From positions 1,178,001 to 1,242,000 of the forward strand of contig NZ_CP015243.1 in NCBI RefSeq assembly GCF_001648175.1: a stretch of DNA of 64,000 nt, read 5' to 3'. The stretch comes from Halotalea alkalilenta (GTDB taxonomy: Bacteria > Pseudomonadota > Gammaproteobacteria > Pseudomonadales > Halomonadaceae). Below the pieces are notes generated by a model. The model saw only the letters and a program-made list of their open reading frames with translations, did no database searches and was not told the DNA's origin. Below are positions 35,213 through 44,448 of the stretch, piece after piece (position 1 is the first letter of the stretch; each line of letters starts with the position of its first letter). Made by a program: the position numbers and the translations under genes.

Positions 35213-36301
35213 TCATTCGCTAGTCGCGCACTGGGGCAGGCTCGAGGCGAGGCGCGTTCGTCCGCCGTAGTCCGCCGTGCAAAGCGCACCGGCGTCGAAC
35301 AGCCGGCGCGCCAGCGATGAGAGCTGGGCCGGGGCCGGGCGTGCCATGGGGCCCTGCTGTGAGGTGGTCAAGGCTTGCCACTCTCCTTCGGCGTCGCGTT
35401 GGGCGATGGTGAAGCTGAATACCTCGACGCCAGGCATGCCAACGCGCAGGTCGCTGGCCACCAGCCTCCCCTGGTCTTCCCGATAGCCGATGAAAGGACC
35501 GGCGAACCAGGCCATGCGCCGTCCACCAGGGGTCGACAGCGCCGCGTCTTCGAGTTCCGCGCCGCGTGAGAAGGTATCGAAGCGAATCTGGTCCTGGTGA
35601 TCGAAGATGCTGACGTAGGCTTGGTGATAGCGCTCGCCGTCGCTGATCACCAGCTGCCAGACCAGGCTGGTCGGCATCACCGGCTGGACCAGTATCGGGC
35701 GGTCCTGCAAGCGGTGCTCGATCAGCACCGGGGTGACTTGAGAGACCACCCAGCCTTTGAGCACCAGGGTGAGCCCCAGGTAGAGAGTCGAGAGTCCGAG
35801 CGCGATCGGCGCTGCGCGCACCGAACGACTTCCCCGGCACAGCACCAGGATCACCGCCACGAGCAGCGGCAGGGTATAGAGCGGATCGATGATCGCGATC
35901 GAGCTCCAGCTGGTCGGTGGCGGTGTCAGCGGCCACAGCAGCTGGGTGCCGTAGGTGGTGAAGGCATCGATCAGCGGATGGGTGACCAGCGCCAGGGCGA
36001 AGAACCACCACCATCGTGCCAGCGAGATCGGCGGCGTGTCTCGCCCCCGCCCCCGGCGGCGGCCGATCCACCAGGCCAGGACGGCGCATAGCGCTGCGAA
36101 GGGTGGCAGGGTCAGAAGCGAATGGGTGATGCCGCGATGCTCGCTATAGTTGGCGATCGGATCGCCTGCATCGAACATTACGTCGAGGTCGGGTAGTGTC
36201 GCTATCGCCATGCCGAGCAGTACCGCGCGTCGACCTAGGCGTCGGCCGAGTACGGTGGCGCCGATGCTGCCACCAAGAACGGCCTGGGTGATCGAGTCCA
36301 T
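35213..36301 (-). CDS. Membrane-bound metal-dependent hydrolase (YdjM/DUF457 family)
   Basis: 362 residues. The N-terminus MDSITQAVLGGSIGA, then LPDLDVMFD and the motif YSEHRGITHSLL supply the conserved Asp and His residues of this family, followed by THPLIDAFTTYGTQLLWP. About four membrane helices lie in the first 200 residues. The C-terminal third is soluble and probably periplasmic. Activity of the family is not established. It lies 51 bp upstream of metR on the same strand; no functional link is evident. Confidence 0.82.
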   Translation of the reverse strand: MDSITQAVLGGSIGATVLGRRLGRRAVLLGMAIATLPDLDVMFDAGDPIANYSEHRGITHSLLTLPPFAALCAVLAWWIGRRRGRGRDTPPISLARWWWFFALALVTHPLIDAFTTYGTQLLWPLTPPPTSWSSIAIIDPLYTLPLLVAVILVLCRGSRSVRAAPIALGLSTLYLGLTLVLKGWVVSQVTPVLIEHRLQDRPILVQPVMPTSLVWQLVISDGERYHQAYVSIFDHQDQIRFDTFSRGAELEDAALSTPGGRRMAWFAGPFIGYREDQGRLVASDLRVGMPGVEVFSFTIAQRDAEGEWQALTTSQQGPMARPAPAQLSSLARRLFDAGALCTADYGGRTRLASSLPQCATSE

Positions 36302-36436
36302 CGTTGGATCCTATGGGTGAGACGATCGACAAGATTCGTCGAGCGATGACTGCGACGCAAGTCGTTGATCTTCAGCTTACCGCCGTGTGTCCGGCGGCCC
36401 TTTCGCCAACTGCCGGACCCGATGCGCCCGCTCCGC

Positions 36437-36976
36437 TCAGCGCGTGAGCGCCCAGGGCGGCTCGGCGGCCAGCGCCTTGGCGTAGGCCGGGCAATCGGGG
36501 TGATGGGCCCCTGGGAGATAGCCTGTGCTCATCAGCAGCTCGTTGACGATTTCCGGGCCAGTGAAGCGGAAATGGCGCTTGAACAGCTTCACCCAGTCGG
36601 CGAGCGGTAGCGGATGATGGGCGTCGAGCCACGCCTTGAAGCCGCCGTGGCTTTCGCGCAGCGCGAGAATCACGCGAGCATTGTGGATCGTCGCATCGAT
36701 CTTGAGCCGATTGCGAATGATACCGGCATCCTCCAACAGCCGCTGGCGCTCGGCTTCGCCGTAGGCGGCGACGCGATCGACCTGGAAGCCATCGAAAGCG
36801 GCGCGGAAGGCCGCGCGCTTTTTCAGTACCGTAAGCCAGGAGAGCCCGGCCTGATTGATCTCGAGGACCAAACGCTCGAAAAGGGCGTCGTCGTCGTTCA
36901 AGGGGAAGCCATACTCACGGTCGTGATAGGGGCCATGCCAAGGGTGGTCGATGGCACTAAGGCAGTAGTCGCTCAT
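36437..36976 (-). CDS. tag: DNA-3-methyladenine glycosylase I
   Basis: Excises 3-methyladenine from alkylated DNA. 179 residues from ATG at 36976 (MSDYCLSAIDHPWHGPYHDREYG); E. coli Tag has 187. The zinc ligands are conserved: Cys5 and His18 near the start and His-x3-Cys in HHPDC at the end. Also present are QAGLSWLTVLKKRAAFRAAF and DAGIIRNRLKIDATIHNAR, the helix-hairpin-helix core. The frame is open far upstream (to 37234) through the tandem repeat, but homology starts at 36976. Divergent from gloA. Confidence 0.93.
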   Translation of the reverse strand: MSDYCLSAIDHPWHGPYHDREYGFPLNDDDALFERLVLEINQAGLSWLTVLKKRAAFRAAFDGFQVDRVAAYGEAERQRLLEDAGIIRNRLKIDATIHNARVILALRESHGGFKAWLDAHHPLPLADWVKLFKRHFRFTGPEIVNELLMSTGYLPGAHHPDCPAYAKALAAEPPWALTR

Positions 36977-37133
36977 CCATGCTCCGAGGTCGCTTGCGGC
37001 CGATGGCATTCGCCCTGCGGCTTGAAAAGCGCGATTATGACAGCATCTATACCAGCTGGCCCATGGCCCCGTGGACGGGCCTCGTGGCATGCCATGAGGT
37101 TTTTCACCGCTGGCCAAGTTTTCCACAGCCGTC

Positions 37134-37194
37134 TTCCAAGGCGATCTTCCAAGGGTCGCTTTCCAAGGCCATTTTCCAAGGCCATTTTCCAAGG
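37134..37194. repeat. Five-copy tandem repeat, 13-bp period
   Basis: TTCCAAGG occurs at 37134, 37147, 37161, 37174 and 37187, spaced 13, 14, 13 and 13 bp. The last two full units are identical (CCATTTTCCAAGG). A degenerate unit (TTCCACAG) precedes at 37121. The array ends 8 bp before the gloA ATG, and its last copy runs into the ribosome site AAGGAGAGGA. It lies between divergent tag and gloA, so it may bind a regulator or vary in copy number. Confidence 0.85.
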
Positions 37195-37202
37195 AGAGGA
37201 AC

Positions 37203-37643
37203 ATGCAATACCTGCACACCATGGTGCGAGTCAAAGATATCGATGCGTCGCTCGCGTTCTACTGCGACCTGCTTGGCCTCGAGGAGGTCCGTCGCAAGGA
37301 GAACGAAAAGGGACGTTTCACCCTCGTTTTCCTCGCCGCGCCCAGCGATCTGGAGAGTTCAAGTGAGCTCCAGGCACCCGAGCTGGAGCTGACCTACAAC
37401 TGGGACCCGGAAGAGTACCAGGGCGGTCGCAACTTCGGTCACCTGGCCTATCGGGTCGACGACATCTACGCGCTGTGCCAGAAGTTCCTCGACGCCGGGG
37501 TGGTCGTCAACCGCCCGCCGCGTGATGGCCACATGGCGTTCGTGAGATCCCCCGACGGTATCTCGATCGAATTGCTTCAGCGTGGCGAGCCACTCGCGCC
37601 GGCCGAGCCCTGGGCATCGATGGAAAATACCGGCAGCTGGTAG
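37203..37643 (+). CDS. gloA: Glyoxalase I (lactoylglutathione lyase)
   Basis: Converts the methylglyoxal-glutathione hemithioacetal to S-lactoylglutathione. 146 residues. The four metal ligands fall where expected: His5 (YLHTMVRV), Glu62 ([10 protein letters not shown]), His80 (NFGHLAYRV) and Glu123 (ISIELLQ). The length, without the insertions of the yeast or human type, suggests the Ni-dependent bacterial class. The ribosome site AAGGAGAGGA overlaps the tandem repeat. A 48-bp gap leads to the monooxygenase gene. Confidence 0.95.
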   Translation: MQYLHTMVRVKDIDASLAFYCDLLGLEEVRRKENEKGRFTLVFLAAPSDLESSSELQAPELELTYNWDPEEYQGGRNFGHLAYRVDDIYALCQKFLDAGVVVNRPPRDGHMAFVRSPDGISIELLQRGEPLAPAEPWASMENTGSW

Positions 37644-37691
37644 CCGCCTAATCCGCCGCGCACCGCGCGGCCCTGAACGAGGAGGCTCGGG

Positions 37692-38936
37692 ATGAGTAGC
37701 GAAAACCAAGTCGATCTGGCCGTCGTCGGGCTTGGAAGCGTCGGCCTCTGCACCGCGCTTGCCGCGCTCGAGGGCGGGCTCAGCGTTGCGGTGATCGATC
37801 CGCAGTCCGCCGATGATCTGGCCGCGGGAGAGTTCGACGGGCGTGACGTGGCGATTTCGAGCGCCAGCCTGCGCTGGCTCGAGTCGCTCGGCGTGATCCA
37901 AGGGTTGAGCGAGCAGGAGCGCTCGCCGATCCGTGGTGCCCGCGTGGTCGATCGGCTCACCGATAGCAGTCTTGATTTCGCCCCCGCCCCAGGGGAGAGC
38001 TCGATCGGCGCCTTCGTCCCGGAGCATCGGCTGCGCGAGCTCGCCTTCCAGGCGCTGAGCGGGCGTCGAGGTGTGGTCGAATATCTCGGTGCCAAGCCGG
38101 TAGCGGTGGAGCGAGACGCGCGCGGCGCCCGGCTGACCCTCGACGACGACAGGTGCGTCGAGGCGAGGCTCGTCGCTGTCGCCGATGGGCGCCGTTCACC
38201 GCTGCGCGCGCTGCTGGGCATCGGCGTGCGGCAGCATGACTATGCGCTGCGCATGCTCTGCTGCCGGGTCGCTCATTCGCGAGACCACGATGGCTGGACC
38301 GTCCAGCGCTTCGAGGCGGGAGGCTGTGTCGCCACGCTGCCGCTCTGTGCCGGCCACAGCTCGCTGGCGCTGATGCTGCCTTGGAGCGAGGCCCAGCGGC
38401 TCAAGGCGCTCGATGACCAGGCCTTCACCGCCTGGCTCGGCGAGCTGCTCGGCGACGAGCTGGGGGAGATCCGGCTCGAGTCCCGGCGCTTCGACGTGCC
38501 GCTGGCCAGCCACTATGCCGAGCACTTTCACGTCGAGCGTGCCGTGCTGCTTGGCGATGCCGCGGTGGGCATGCTGCCGATCACCGCCCATGGATTGAAC
38601 CTGGGCCTGATCAATGCACGCTCCCTGGTTGCCGAGCTGCTCGCCGCGCGGCAGCAGGGCGAGGAGTTCAGCGACGGGCAGGTGCTCGAGCGGGTCTCTC
38701 GCCGCGCCCATGCCACCGCGTGGCCGCTTTATCGGGCCACCAACGAGATCTGCCGGCTGTTCCGGCGCGAGGATCCACTGTCGCGCCAGGCGCGGCGGCT
38801 GCTGTTTCGCGTAGCCGGGCCGCTGGAGTCGCTGGTAGGGCTCAACTGCGAACAGGACGATCCCCGTCAGGTTCCCTGGCTCGGTGTGCTGCGCGCGCTG
38901 CCAGGCCATCTCTGGGCGCAGCGCAAGGCGTGCTGA
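37692..38936 (+). CDS. UbiH/Coq6-family FAD-dependent monooxygenase
   Basis: 414 residues. FAD-binding Rossmann loop VVGLGSVGLCTALAAL with ending VAVIDPQ, the family DG motif VADGRRSPLRALLGI, and the GD motif VLLGDAAVGMLPITAHGLNLGLIN, in which AHG replaces the AGQG common in UbiH, UbiF and UbiI. It is most likely a ubiquinone-ring hydroxylase or relative; position (C1, C5 or C6) cannot be assigned. Several ubi genes lie nearby (ubiB, ubiJ, ubiE). ATG with GAGGAGG-like site upstream (AACGAGGAGG). Convergent with tatC. Confidence 0.78.
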   Translation: MSSENQVDLAVVGLGSVGLCTALAALEGGLSVAVIDPQSADDLAAGEFDGRDVAISSASLRWLESLGVIQGLSEQERSPIRGARVVDRLTDSSLDFAPAPGESSIGAFVPEHRLRELAFQALSGRRGVVEYLGAKPVAVERDARGARLTLDDDRCVEARLVAVADGRRSPLRALLGIGVRQHDYALRMLCCRVAHSRDHDGWTVQRFEAGGCVATLPLCAGHSSLALMLPWSEAQRLKALDDQAFTAWLGELLGDELGEIRLESRRFDVPLASHYAEHFHVERAVLLGDAAVGMLPITAHGLNLGLINARSLVAELLAARQQGEEFSDGQVLERVSRRAHATAWPLYRATNEICRLFRREDPLSRQARRLLFRVAGPLESLVGLNCEQDDPRQVPWLGVLRALPGHLWAQRKAC

Positions 38937-38971
38937 TCGGCGCAGGAATTGGCAGCAAGAGGAGTGGTACG

Positions 38972-39001
38972 CAGTGCGCCGAGGGGCTCCCCGGCGCACT
39001 G
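38972..39001. terminator. Hairpin between convergent monooxygenase and tatC
   Basis: CAGTGCGCC (38972-38980) pairs with GGCGCACTG (38993-39001), and inside it GGGG-CT-CCCC forms a second stem. No T-run. It is probably a bidirectional structure at the convergent gene ends. Confidence 0.45.
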
Positions 39002-39006
39002 TCGGT

Positions 39007-39813
39007 TCAGGAGGGGTTCTGCTCTTCGCCTTCGTCCGGGGCGGTGCCCCGGCCGCCGCGCTGGCGCTTCACCAAGCGACCGGCCAGCAAGCCTGCCTCG
39101 AACAATATCCACATCGGAATCGCCAGCAGCGTCTGCGACAGCACGTCGGGCGGGGTCAGCAGCATGCCGATGACGAAACAGCCGATCACCACGTAGCCGC
39201 GCTTGGCCGCCAAGTCCTTGACCGTCACCGCACCGGTGAGGATCAGCAGGAAAGTGGCGATCGGAATCTCGAAGGCGATGCCGAAGGCGATGAACAGCTT
39301 GAGCACGAACGAGAGATAGGCGTTGATGTCGGTCATCACCTGCACGCCCGCTGGGGCGGTGCCGGTGAAGAAGGCGAACATCAGCGGAAAGACCACGTAG
39401 TAGGCGAACGCGGCGCCCGCATAGAAGAGAATCACGCTGGAGGCGAGAAGCGGCAACGCCAGGCGTTTTTCCGAACTGTAAAGGCCTGGCGCGACGAAGG
39501 CCCAGACCTGGTAGAGCACGTAGGGTACCGCGATGAAGAAGGCGACGATCAGGGTCAGCTTCAGCGGCGCGAGGAACGGCGAAGTGACCTCGGTGGCGAT
39601 CATCTGCGATCCCGCCGGCAGCAGTGCCATCAGCGGTTCGGCAACGAAAGTGTAGAGGGTGTTGGAGAACGGGTAGAGGCAGAGGAATACCACCAGCACC
39701 GCGAGCAGCGCGCGAATCAGCCGCGAGCGCAGCTCGATCAGGTGATCGAGCAGCGGTGCCTGCTGCTGCTCTTCTTCGGGCCGCGGATCGGAGTCTCTGG
39801 ACACGTCAGTCAT
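39007..39813 (-). CDS. tatC: Twin-arginine translocase subunit TatC
   Basis: Core membrane receptor that recognises twin-arginine signal peptides. 268 residues with six membrane helices. Seen: LLDHLIELRSRLIRALLAVLV at the start, EVTSPFLAPLKLTLIVAFFIAVPYVLYQVWAFVAPGLY, and the conserved end TPPDVLSQTLLAIPMWILFEAG. The start is ATG at 39813 (MTDVSRDSDPRPEEEQQQ); upstream open frame is tatB overlap. Overlaps tatB by 8 nt. Genes run tatA-tatB-tatC. Confidence 0.97.
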   Translation of the reverse strand: MTDVSRDSDPRPEEEQQQAPLLDHLIELRSRLIRALLAVLVVFLCLYPFSNTLYTFVAEPLMALLPAGSQMIATEVTSPFLAPLKLTLIVAFFIAVPYVLYQVWAFVAPGLYSSEKRLALPLLASSVILFYAGAAFAYYVVFPLMFAFFTGTAPAGVQVMTDINAYLSFVLKLFIAFGIAFEIPIATFLLILTGAVTVKDLAAKRGYVVIGCFVIGMLLTPPDVLSQTLLAIPMWILFEAGLLAGRLVKRQRGGRGTAPDEGEEQNPS

Positions 39814-40318
39814 TCCGCTGGTTGCTCGAAGGAGATGGATCCATGGACGACTCGATCGGCGTGCCGGTCGGCTCCTCGGTGGAGCGCTCTGGAGACGGCA
39901 ACGGGGCATCGAGGGCGGCGCGGGCGATCACCGGGCGCGAGGGCGGGCGCAGCGGCGGCAGGGGGGCTGCGCGCACTTCGGCTGGAGCCGGTGGGGGCTC
40001 GGGGCGAGAGGGAGGGAGCGGCGGCTGGCGCGATGACGAGGAGGCCGCGCCATTGAACTCCGAGGTGAACCGTTCGAAGCCCTTGCGGGCACGGTTCACT
40101 CCGCCGTCGATCCGCTTGCCCTGTTTGCTCAGCTCGCGGCGCAGGTCCTCCGCCTCGAGCTGGGAGGTGATCTCGTGCTGGAGATTGCCGACGGTGCGTT
40201 TTATCTTGCCGATCCACACCCCCGCGGTACGCGCGGCGCCGGGAAGTTTGTCGGGGCCGAGCACCAGCAGGGCGATCACCCCGATCACCAGCAGTTCGCC
40301 GAAGCTGAAGTTGAACAT
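39806..40318 (-). CDS. tatB: Twin-arginine translocase subunit TatB
   Basis: Partners TatC in the signal-peptide receptor. 170 residues: short membrane helix (MFNFSFGELLVIGVIALLVLGP), an amphipathic helix (LPGAARTAGVWIGKIKRTVGNLQHEI), then a helical region and a long Pro/Ser-rich tail. TatB rather than TatA because of the FNFSFGEL start with Glu in the membrane segment, and the length. 6 nt from tatA; overlaps tatC. Confidence 0.95.
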   Translation of the reverse strand: MFNFSFGELLVIGVIALLVLGPDKLPGAARTAGVWIGKIKRTVGNLQHEITSQLEAEDLRRELSKQGKRIDGGVNRARKGFERFTSEFNGAASSSSRQPPLPPSRPEPPPAPAEVRAAPLPPLRPPSRPVIARAALDAPLPSPERSTEEPTGTPIESSMDPSPSSNQRND

Positions 40319-40324
40319 CGGCGC

Positions 40325-40582
40325 TTATTTCCGCGAGTCGTGCCGGGTATCGTCGCGCTCTTCCTTGTGCACCGCCTCGCCATGGAAGGTGTTGCCGTCC
40401 TCATGGCCAACCCGGGACTGGGTGCTGGCGTCTTTCTTGTCGTCGTCGTTCATCGCCTGCTTGAAGCCTTTCACCGCGCCGCCGAGATCGCCGCCGATGT
40501 TGCGAAGCTTCTTGGTGCCGAAGACCAGGACGATGATCCCAAGTACGATCAGCAGCTGCCAGATACTGATTCCACCTAACAT
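40325..40582 (-). CDS. tatA: Twin-arginine translocase subunit TatA
   Basis: Forms the oligomeric protein-conducting element. 85 residues: membrane helix with [30 protein letters not shown], amphipathic helix [13 protein letters not shown], then a polar His/Asp-rich tail. The FGTKKL hinge and Gln in the membrane segment mark TatA. Preceded by GGAG 9 nt upstream. First gene of tatABC and 91 bp after hisE, as in the Pseudomonas hisE-tatABC order. Confidence 0.96.
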   Translation of the reverse strand: MLGGISIWQLLIVLGIIVLVFGTKKLRNIGGDLGGAVKGFKQAMNDDDKKDASTQSRVGHEDGNTFHGEAVHKEERDDTRHDSRK

Positions 40583-40673
40583 ATCGTGATTCTCCAGGAA
40601 GATGGGGCTGGATCAGTCCAGCACCCAAATGTGATTGCGCTTGGCGTGGTTGCTCTTGGGCAAGGGAAGCCGA

Positions 40674-41030
40674 TCACTGGCTGTGTGCGCTTCGCGAGGC
40701 CTTCTCCTCGAGTCCCGAGACACCGAAACGGCGTTCGAGTTCTGCGAGTACGTCGCGATGGCCGAGGCCCAGGTGCGAGAGCGTGACCAGGGAGTGAAAC
40801 CACAGGTCCGCGGTTTCCTTGATCAGCTCGAGGCGGGCGCCCTCGAGCCGAGAGGCGTCCGCCGCTTCCAGCTCCTTGGCGGCGAGGATCAGCTCGGTCG
40901 ACTCCTCGCCGACCTTTTCGAGGATCTTGTTCAATCCGCGCTGGTGGAGACTAGCGACGTAGGAGCTCTGCGCATCGCCGTGGCGCCGTTCGGAGAGAAC
41001 CTGCGCGAGCCGCTCGAGAGTATCGTTCAT
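40674..41030 (-). CDS. hisE: Phosphoribosyl-ATP pyrophosphatase HisE
   Basis: Second step of histidine synthesis: hydrolyses phosphoribosyl-ATP to phosphoribosyl-AMP. 118 residues, a stand-alone MazG-like helical domain: [43 protein letters not shown] and [13 protein letters not shown]. The metal-binding Glu residues are in [11 protein letters not shown] at 41030 ([10 protein letters not shown]) chosen from homology; the frame is open upstream to 41084. The usual partner hisI, which should lie between ubiB and hisE, is absent from the 153-bp gap. Confidence 0.94.
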   Translation of the reverse strand: MNDTLERLAQVLSERRHGDAQSSYVASLHQRGLNKILEKVGEESTELILAAKELEAADASRLEGARLELIKETADLWFHSLVTLSHLGLGHRDVLAELERRFGVSGLEEKASRSAHSQ

Positions 41031-41183
41031 CGGTGATGCTTGTCCGTGGTGCGGTGGCAGGACATCGACGCCCTGCAGAGGCATCGATCATGCTCGCTAC
41101 TCGGCACGATCGAGCAATGAGTCTCGGCTCAAGTCTAGCGCAGCGCGGATGCACTTTACCATGCGCTATGCCGTCGAATTGGC

Positions 41184-42812
41184 TCAGCGCCAGAGGATCA
41201 GCAACATACCGATGCCGGTAGCCACCAGTACGCCCCAGTGCTGCTGCGACGCCCAGCCCCACAGCGGCTGCCAGAAGACCGCGCCGGCCAGCAGCAGCAG
41301 GCCCGCGCGCACCTGGCGAGAGCGGCGCCTGAAGCCGCGCAGGCTGCGCTGCAGCGTGCCCATCGTCTCGCTCTGCTGGCGGCGCTGGCGCTCCTCTGCC
41401 TCCGAGCGGCGCATCACCTGGTGCGCGAGCACCGGCAGTTCCGGTAGCCGATAGGCCAGGTCCGGCGCCTGGCGTTTGAGCGATTCCCAGAAGCCCCGCG
41501 GTCCCGCGCGCTCCTTCATCCAGTTCTCGAGATAGGGTTTGGCGGTGTGCCAGAGATCGAGATCGGGATAGAGCGTGCGGCCGAGGCCCTCGATGTTGAG
41601 CAAGGTTTTCTGCAGCAGCACCAGCTGCGGCTGGACTTCCATGTTGAACCGCTGCGCGGTCTGGAACAGCCCGAGCAGCGCCTGGCCGAACGAGATGTCC
41701 TTGAGCGGCTTTTCCAGCAGCGGCTCGCACACCGCGCGCACCGCGGCGGCGAACTCATTGGCCCGGGTGCCTTCGCCGACCCAGCCCGACTCGATGTGCA
41801 AGGTGGCGACTTCGTAGTAGTCCTGGTGGAAGAAGGCGAGGATGTTGCGGGCCAGGTAGTCCTGGTCTTCGCGGGTGAGGCTGCCGACGATGCCGCAGTC
41901 GATCGCGATGTAGCGCGGATCCTCGGGTGTCTCGCGAGAGACGAAGATGTTGCCTGGGTGCATGTCGGCATGGAAGAAATTGTCGCGGAACACCTGGGTG
42001 AAGAAGATCTCCACCCCGCGTTCGGCGAGCTTGCGCAGATCGACCCCGGCTTCGCGCAGCGCCTCGACATCGGCGACCGGGATGCCGTAGATGCGCTCTT
42101 GTACCATCACACTGCGCCGGGTCATGCTCCAGTGGATCGCGGGCACGTAGAGCAGCGGCGAGTGCTTGAAGTTGCGCTTCAGCTGCGAGGTATTGGCAGC
42201 TTCCTTGTGCAGGTCGAGCTCGTCGAACAGCGACGCGCGGTAGTCGTCGACCACTTCGACCGGACGCAGCCGCCGCATCTCCGGCACCAGCATCAACAGG
42301 CGGGCGAAGGTGAACATCAGGTCGATGTCGCTGCGCATCACCCTGTCGATTCCCGGCCGGATGATCTTGACCACGACCTCGGCGCCATCGTGCAGGGTCG
42401 CCGCATGGACCTGGGCGATCGAGGCGGACGCCAGCGGGGTAGGATCGAACTTGGCGAACAGCGTCTCGACGCTGGCGCCGAGCTCGCTTTCGACCGTGGC
42501 CCGGGCGAGTTCGCTCGGAAACGGCGGCACCTGGTCCTGCAGTTTCTTCAGCTCGAGCGCGATGTCCGGGGGCAGCAGGTCGCGACGGGTCGAGAGCATC
42601 TGGCCGAACTTGACGTAGATCGGCCCGAGCGTCTCCAGCGCCAGTCTCAGCCGCGCGCCGCGGCTCTCGCTGCCTCTCGGGAAAAGCCACAGCGGCATCA
42701 GCCGAAAGACGAAGCGCGCGCTCGCCGGCAGGCGCTCGACCGGTACCAGACCATCGAGTCGAAACCGCGCGATCACCCAGAGGATACGGACCAGACGCCA
42801 GAGTTTCAGCAC
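41184..42812 (-). CDS. ubiB: Ubiquinone biosynthesis atypical kinase/ATPase UbiB
   Basis: ABC1/ADCK-family protein needed for ubiquinone synthesis, probably an ATPase assisting the Ubi complex. 542 residues (E. coli 546). Hallmarks: the family KxGQ motif in [18 protein letters not shown], the [11 protein letters not shown] loop that replaces the glycine loop, [12 protein letters not shown] and IDCGIVGSL. Two C-terminal membrane helices close the protein. Overlaps ubiJ by 7 nt. Confidence 0.96.
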   Translation of the reverse strand: MLKLWRLVRILWVIARFRLDGLVPVERLPASARFVFRLMPLWLFPRGSESRGARLRLALETLGPIYVKFGQMLSTRRDLLPPDIALELKKLQDQVPPFPSELARATVESELGASVETLFAKFDPTPLASASIAQVHAATLHDGAEVVVKIIRPGIDRVMRSDIDLMFTFARLLMLVPEMRRLRPVEVVDDYRASLFDELDLHKEAANTSQLKRNFKHSPLLYVPAIHWSMTRRSVMVQERIYGIPVADVEALREAGVDLRKLAERGVEIFFTQVFRDNFFHADMHPGNIFVSRETPEDPRYIAIDCGIVGSLTREDQDYLARNILAFFHQDYYEVATLHIESGWVGEGTRANEFAAAVRAVCEPLLEKPLKDISFGQALLGLFQTAQRFNMEVQPQLVLLQKTLLNIEGLGRTLYPDLDLWHTAKPYLENWMKERAGPRGFWESLKRQAPDLAYRLPELPVLAHQVMRRSEAEERQRRQQSETMGTLQRSLRGFRRRSRQVRAGLLLLAGAVFWQPLWGWASQQHWGVLVATGIGMLLILWR

Positions 42813-43456
42813 ACGCTCCCCCCGCCATGGCGTTCACCGAGGAGCCGTTCGATTCGAGCCAGGCGAGCCTGGAGGCGATCGATGCTGATCTCGAGCAGGG
42901 TCAGCTGCTCCCGGGCCACCGCGAGCTGGTCGCGGCCAGCGAGCAGCCGACCCTCTTCGAGTGCGTACTCGCGCAGGTCCTCTCGCAGTTCGCGACCGCT
43001 GCGCACGCCGAACGCCGCCAGCCGACGGATGCCGAGCGCCAGCGCTTGGGCAGGCGTCTCACCGACCAGCTCGGCGAGTCCGCCCTCCCAGTCGACGTCG
43101 AGATCGAGCAGCAGGGTGCGGACCTGGTGAAGCAGCTGGATATCGCCGCGCACCGCCAGTCGCCCTTCGAACATCAGCTTGTCGACCGACTCGCCCGCCG
43201 CCAGCGCGCCGAGCGCGTCAAGGTCGAGCTCGACCACCGCATCGGCGTCTCCTTCCTCGGCGTCGACCAGCTGGGCGAGGTTCAGGCCATCGCGCTGGAA
43301 ATGGACCAGCAGCAGCAGCGAGGGCCGCTCCAGGCGCAGCAGCACGCGCCGGCCATCGAGTGCGCCCAGCCGTGGGGCGGCTGCCGGGTCACGACCCAGC
43401 AGTCGGTTCAGGGTGGTCTCGATGCAGGCGAGCGCGAAGGGAGCGAGCAGCGTCAT
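42806..43456 (-). CDS. ubiJ: Ubiquinone biosynthesis accessory factor UbiJ
   Basis: Lipid-binding SCP2-domain protein that scaffolds the ubiquinone-synthesis complex with UbiK. 216 residues (E. coli 201). The SCP2-like domain is in the N-terminal half ([27 protein letters not shown] in pieces), and the C-terminal third is helical and charged, probably coiled coil ([21 protein letters not shown]). Identity rests mostly on its place between ubiE and ubiB plus this pattern. Confidence 0.9.
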   Translation of the reverse strand: MTLLAPFALACIETTLNRLLGRDPAAAPRLGALDGRRVLLRLERPSLLLLVHFQRDGLNLAQLVDAEEGDADAVVELDLDALGALAAGESVDKLMFEGRLAVRGDIQLLHQVRTLLLDLDVDWEGGLAELVGETPAQALALGIRRLAAFGVRSGRELREDLREYALEEGRLLAGRDQLAVAREQLTLLEISIDRLQARLARIERLLGERHGGGSVC

Positions 43457-43508
43457 CGGGTTCTCGTCGGCGAAATGGAAAACGTGCGGGACAGCCGAGA
43501 GGCGCGGT

Positions 43509-44255
43509 TCAAAGCTTGACGCCGCGGTGCAGGGCGACGACGCCGGCGGTCATGTTGGTGTACTCGACCCGATCCAGCCCGGCCGCTTCCATCATCGCCT
43601 TGAGTGTCTCCTGGTCGGGGTGCATGCGGATCGACTCGGCGAGGTAGCGATAGGAGTCGGCATCGTTGGCGACCAGCTTGCCGATGCGCGGCAGCACTTG
43701 GAACGAGTACTGATCGTAGACCTTCTCGAACAGGGCGTTGGTCGGCTTGGAGAACTCCAGCACCAAGAGCCGCCCGCCCGGCTTCAGCACCCGGGTCATC
43801 GAGCGCAGCGCCTTGTCCTTGTCGGTGACGTTGCGCAGGCCGAAGGCGATGGTGATGCAGTCGAAGGTATTGTCGGGGAACGGCAGCGCTTCCGCGTTGG
43901 CCTGCACGTACTCGACCTGGTGGCCGATGCCTTCGTCGATCAGCTTGTCGCGGCCGACGTTGAGCATCGAGGCATTGATGTCGGCGAGCACCACGCGCCC
44001 GGTGGGGCCCACGCGGCTGGCGAACTTCTTGGTCAGATCGCCGGTGCCACCGGCGATATCGAGCACGCTGTTGCCCCGGCGCACGCCGGAGCGTTCGAGG
44101 GTGACGCGCTTCCACAGGCGATGGATGCCCATCGACATCAGGTCGTTCATCACGTCGTAGCGGCGGGCGACCGAGTGGAAGACGTCGGCGACCCGACCGG
44201 CCTTCTCCTCGATGGGAACGTCCTGGAAGCCGAAATCAGTGGTGCGTTTCTCCAT
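43509..44255 (-). CDS. ubiE: Ubiquinone/menaquinone methyltransferase UbiE
   Basis: S-adenosylmethionine-dependent C-methyltransferase of ubiquinone synthesis. 248 residues (E. coli 251). The SAM site is [16 protein letters not shown], followed by [24 protein letters not shown] and [16 protein letters not shown]. It starts [14 protein letters not shown] and ends ALHRGVKL. First gene of the ubiE-ubiJ-ubiB run, 52 nt before ubiJ. The 193-bp gap upstream, to fadD, should hold the promoter. Confidence 0.97.
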   Translation of the reverse strand: MEKRTTDFGFQDVPIEEKAGRVADVFHSVARRYDVMNDLMSMGIHRLWKRVTLERSGVRRGNSVLDIAGGTGDLTKKFASRVGPTGRVVLADINASMLNVGRDKLIDEGIGHQVEYVQANAEALPFPDNTFDCITIAFGLRNVTDKDKALRSMTRVLKPGGRLLVLEFSKPTNALFEKVYDQYSFQVLPRIGKLVANDADSYRYLAESIRMHPDQETLKAMMEAAGLDRVEYTNMTAGVVALHRGVKL

Positions 44256-44448
44256 GCCCTTCCCCTATGGCGTAGCGAGTCGGGGGTGGCCCCGACGGCG
44301 TTGAATATGAATCGGCGAGCGAAGGCGTCGCCGGCCTTGGCGCAGCGCCCAGGCCGCGCGCCCACTGGGGGCGCATCGCAAGGGGGGAAGTGTAGCGCCG
44401 TGGGGCTGGCTTGTCTTTCGCCGAGGCGGGCGATCGCCTCGTTCGGGC

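Noticed and set aside
37121..37202. CRISPR array at the 13-bp repeats
   Set aside because: Units are too short, spacers are only about 5 bp, and there are no cas genes.
36976..37234. N-terminal extension of tag through the tandem repeat
   Set aside because: The extra 86 residues are repeat-encoded and unlike the family; homology and zinc Cys5 begin at 36976.
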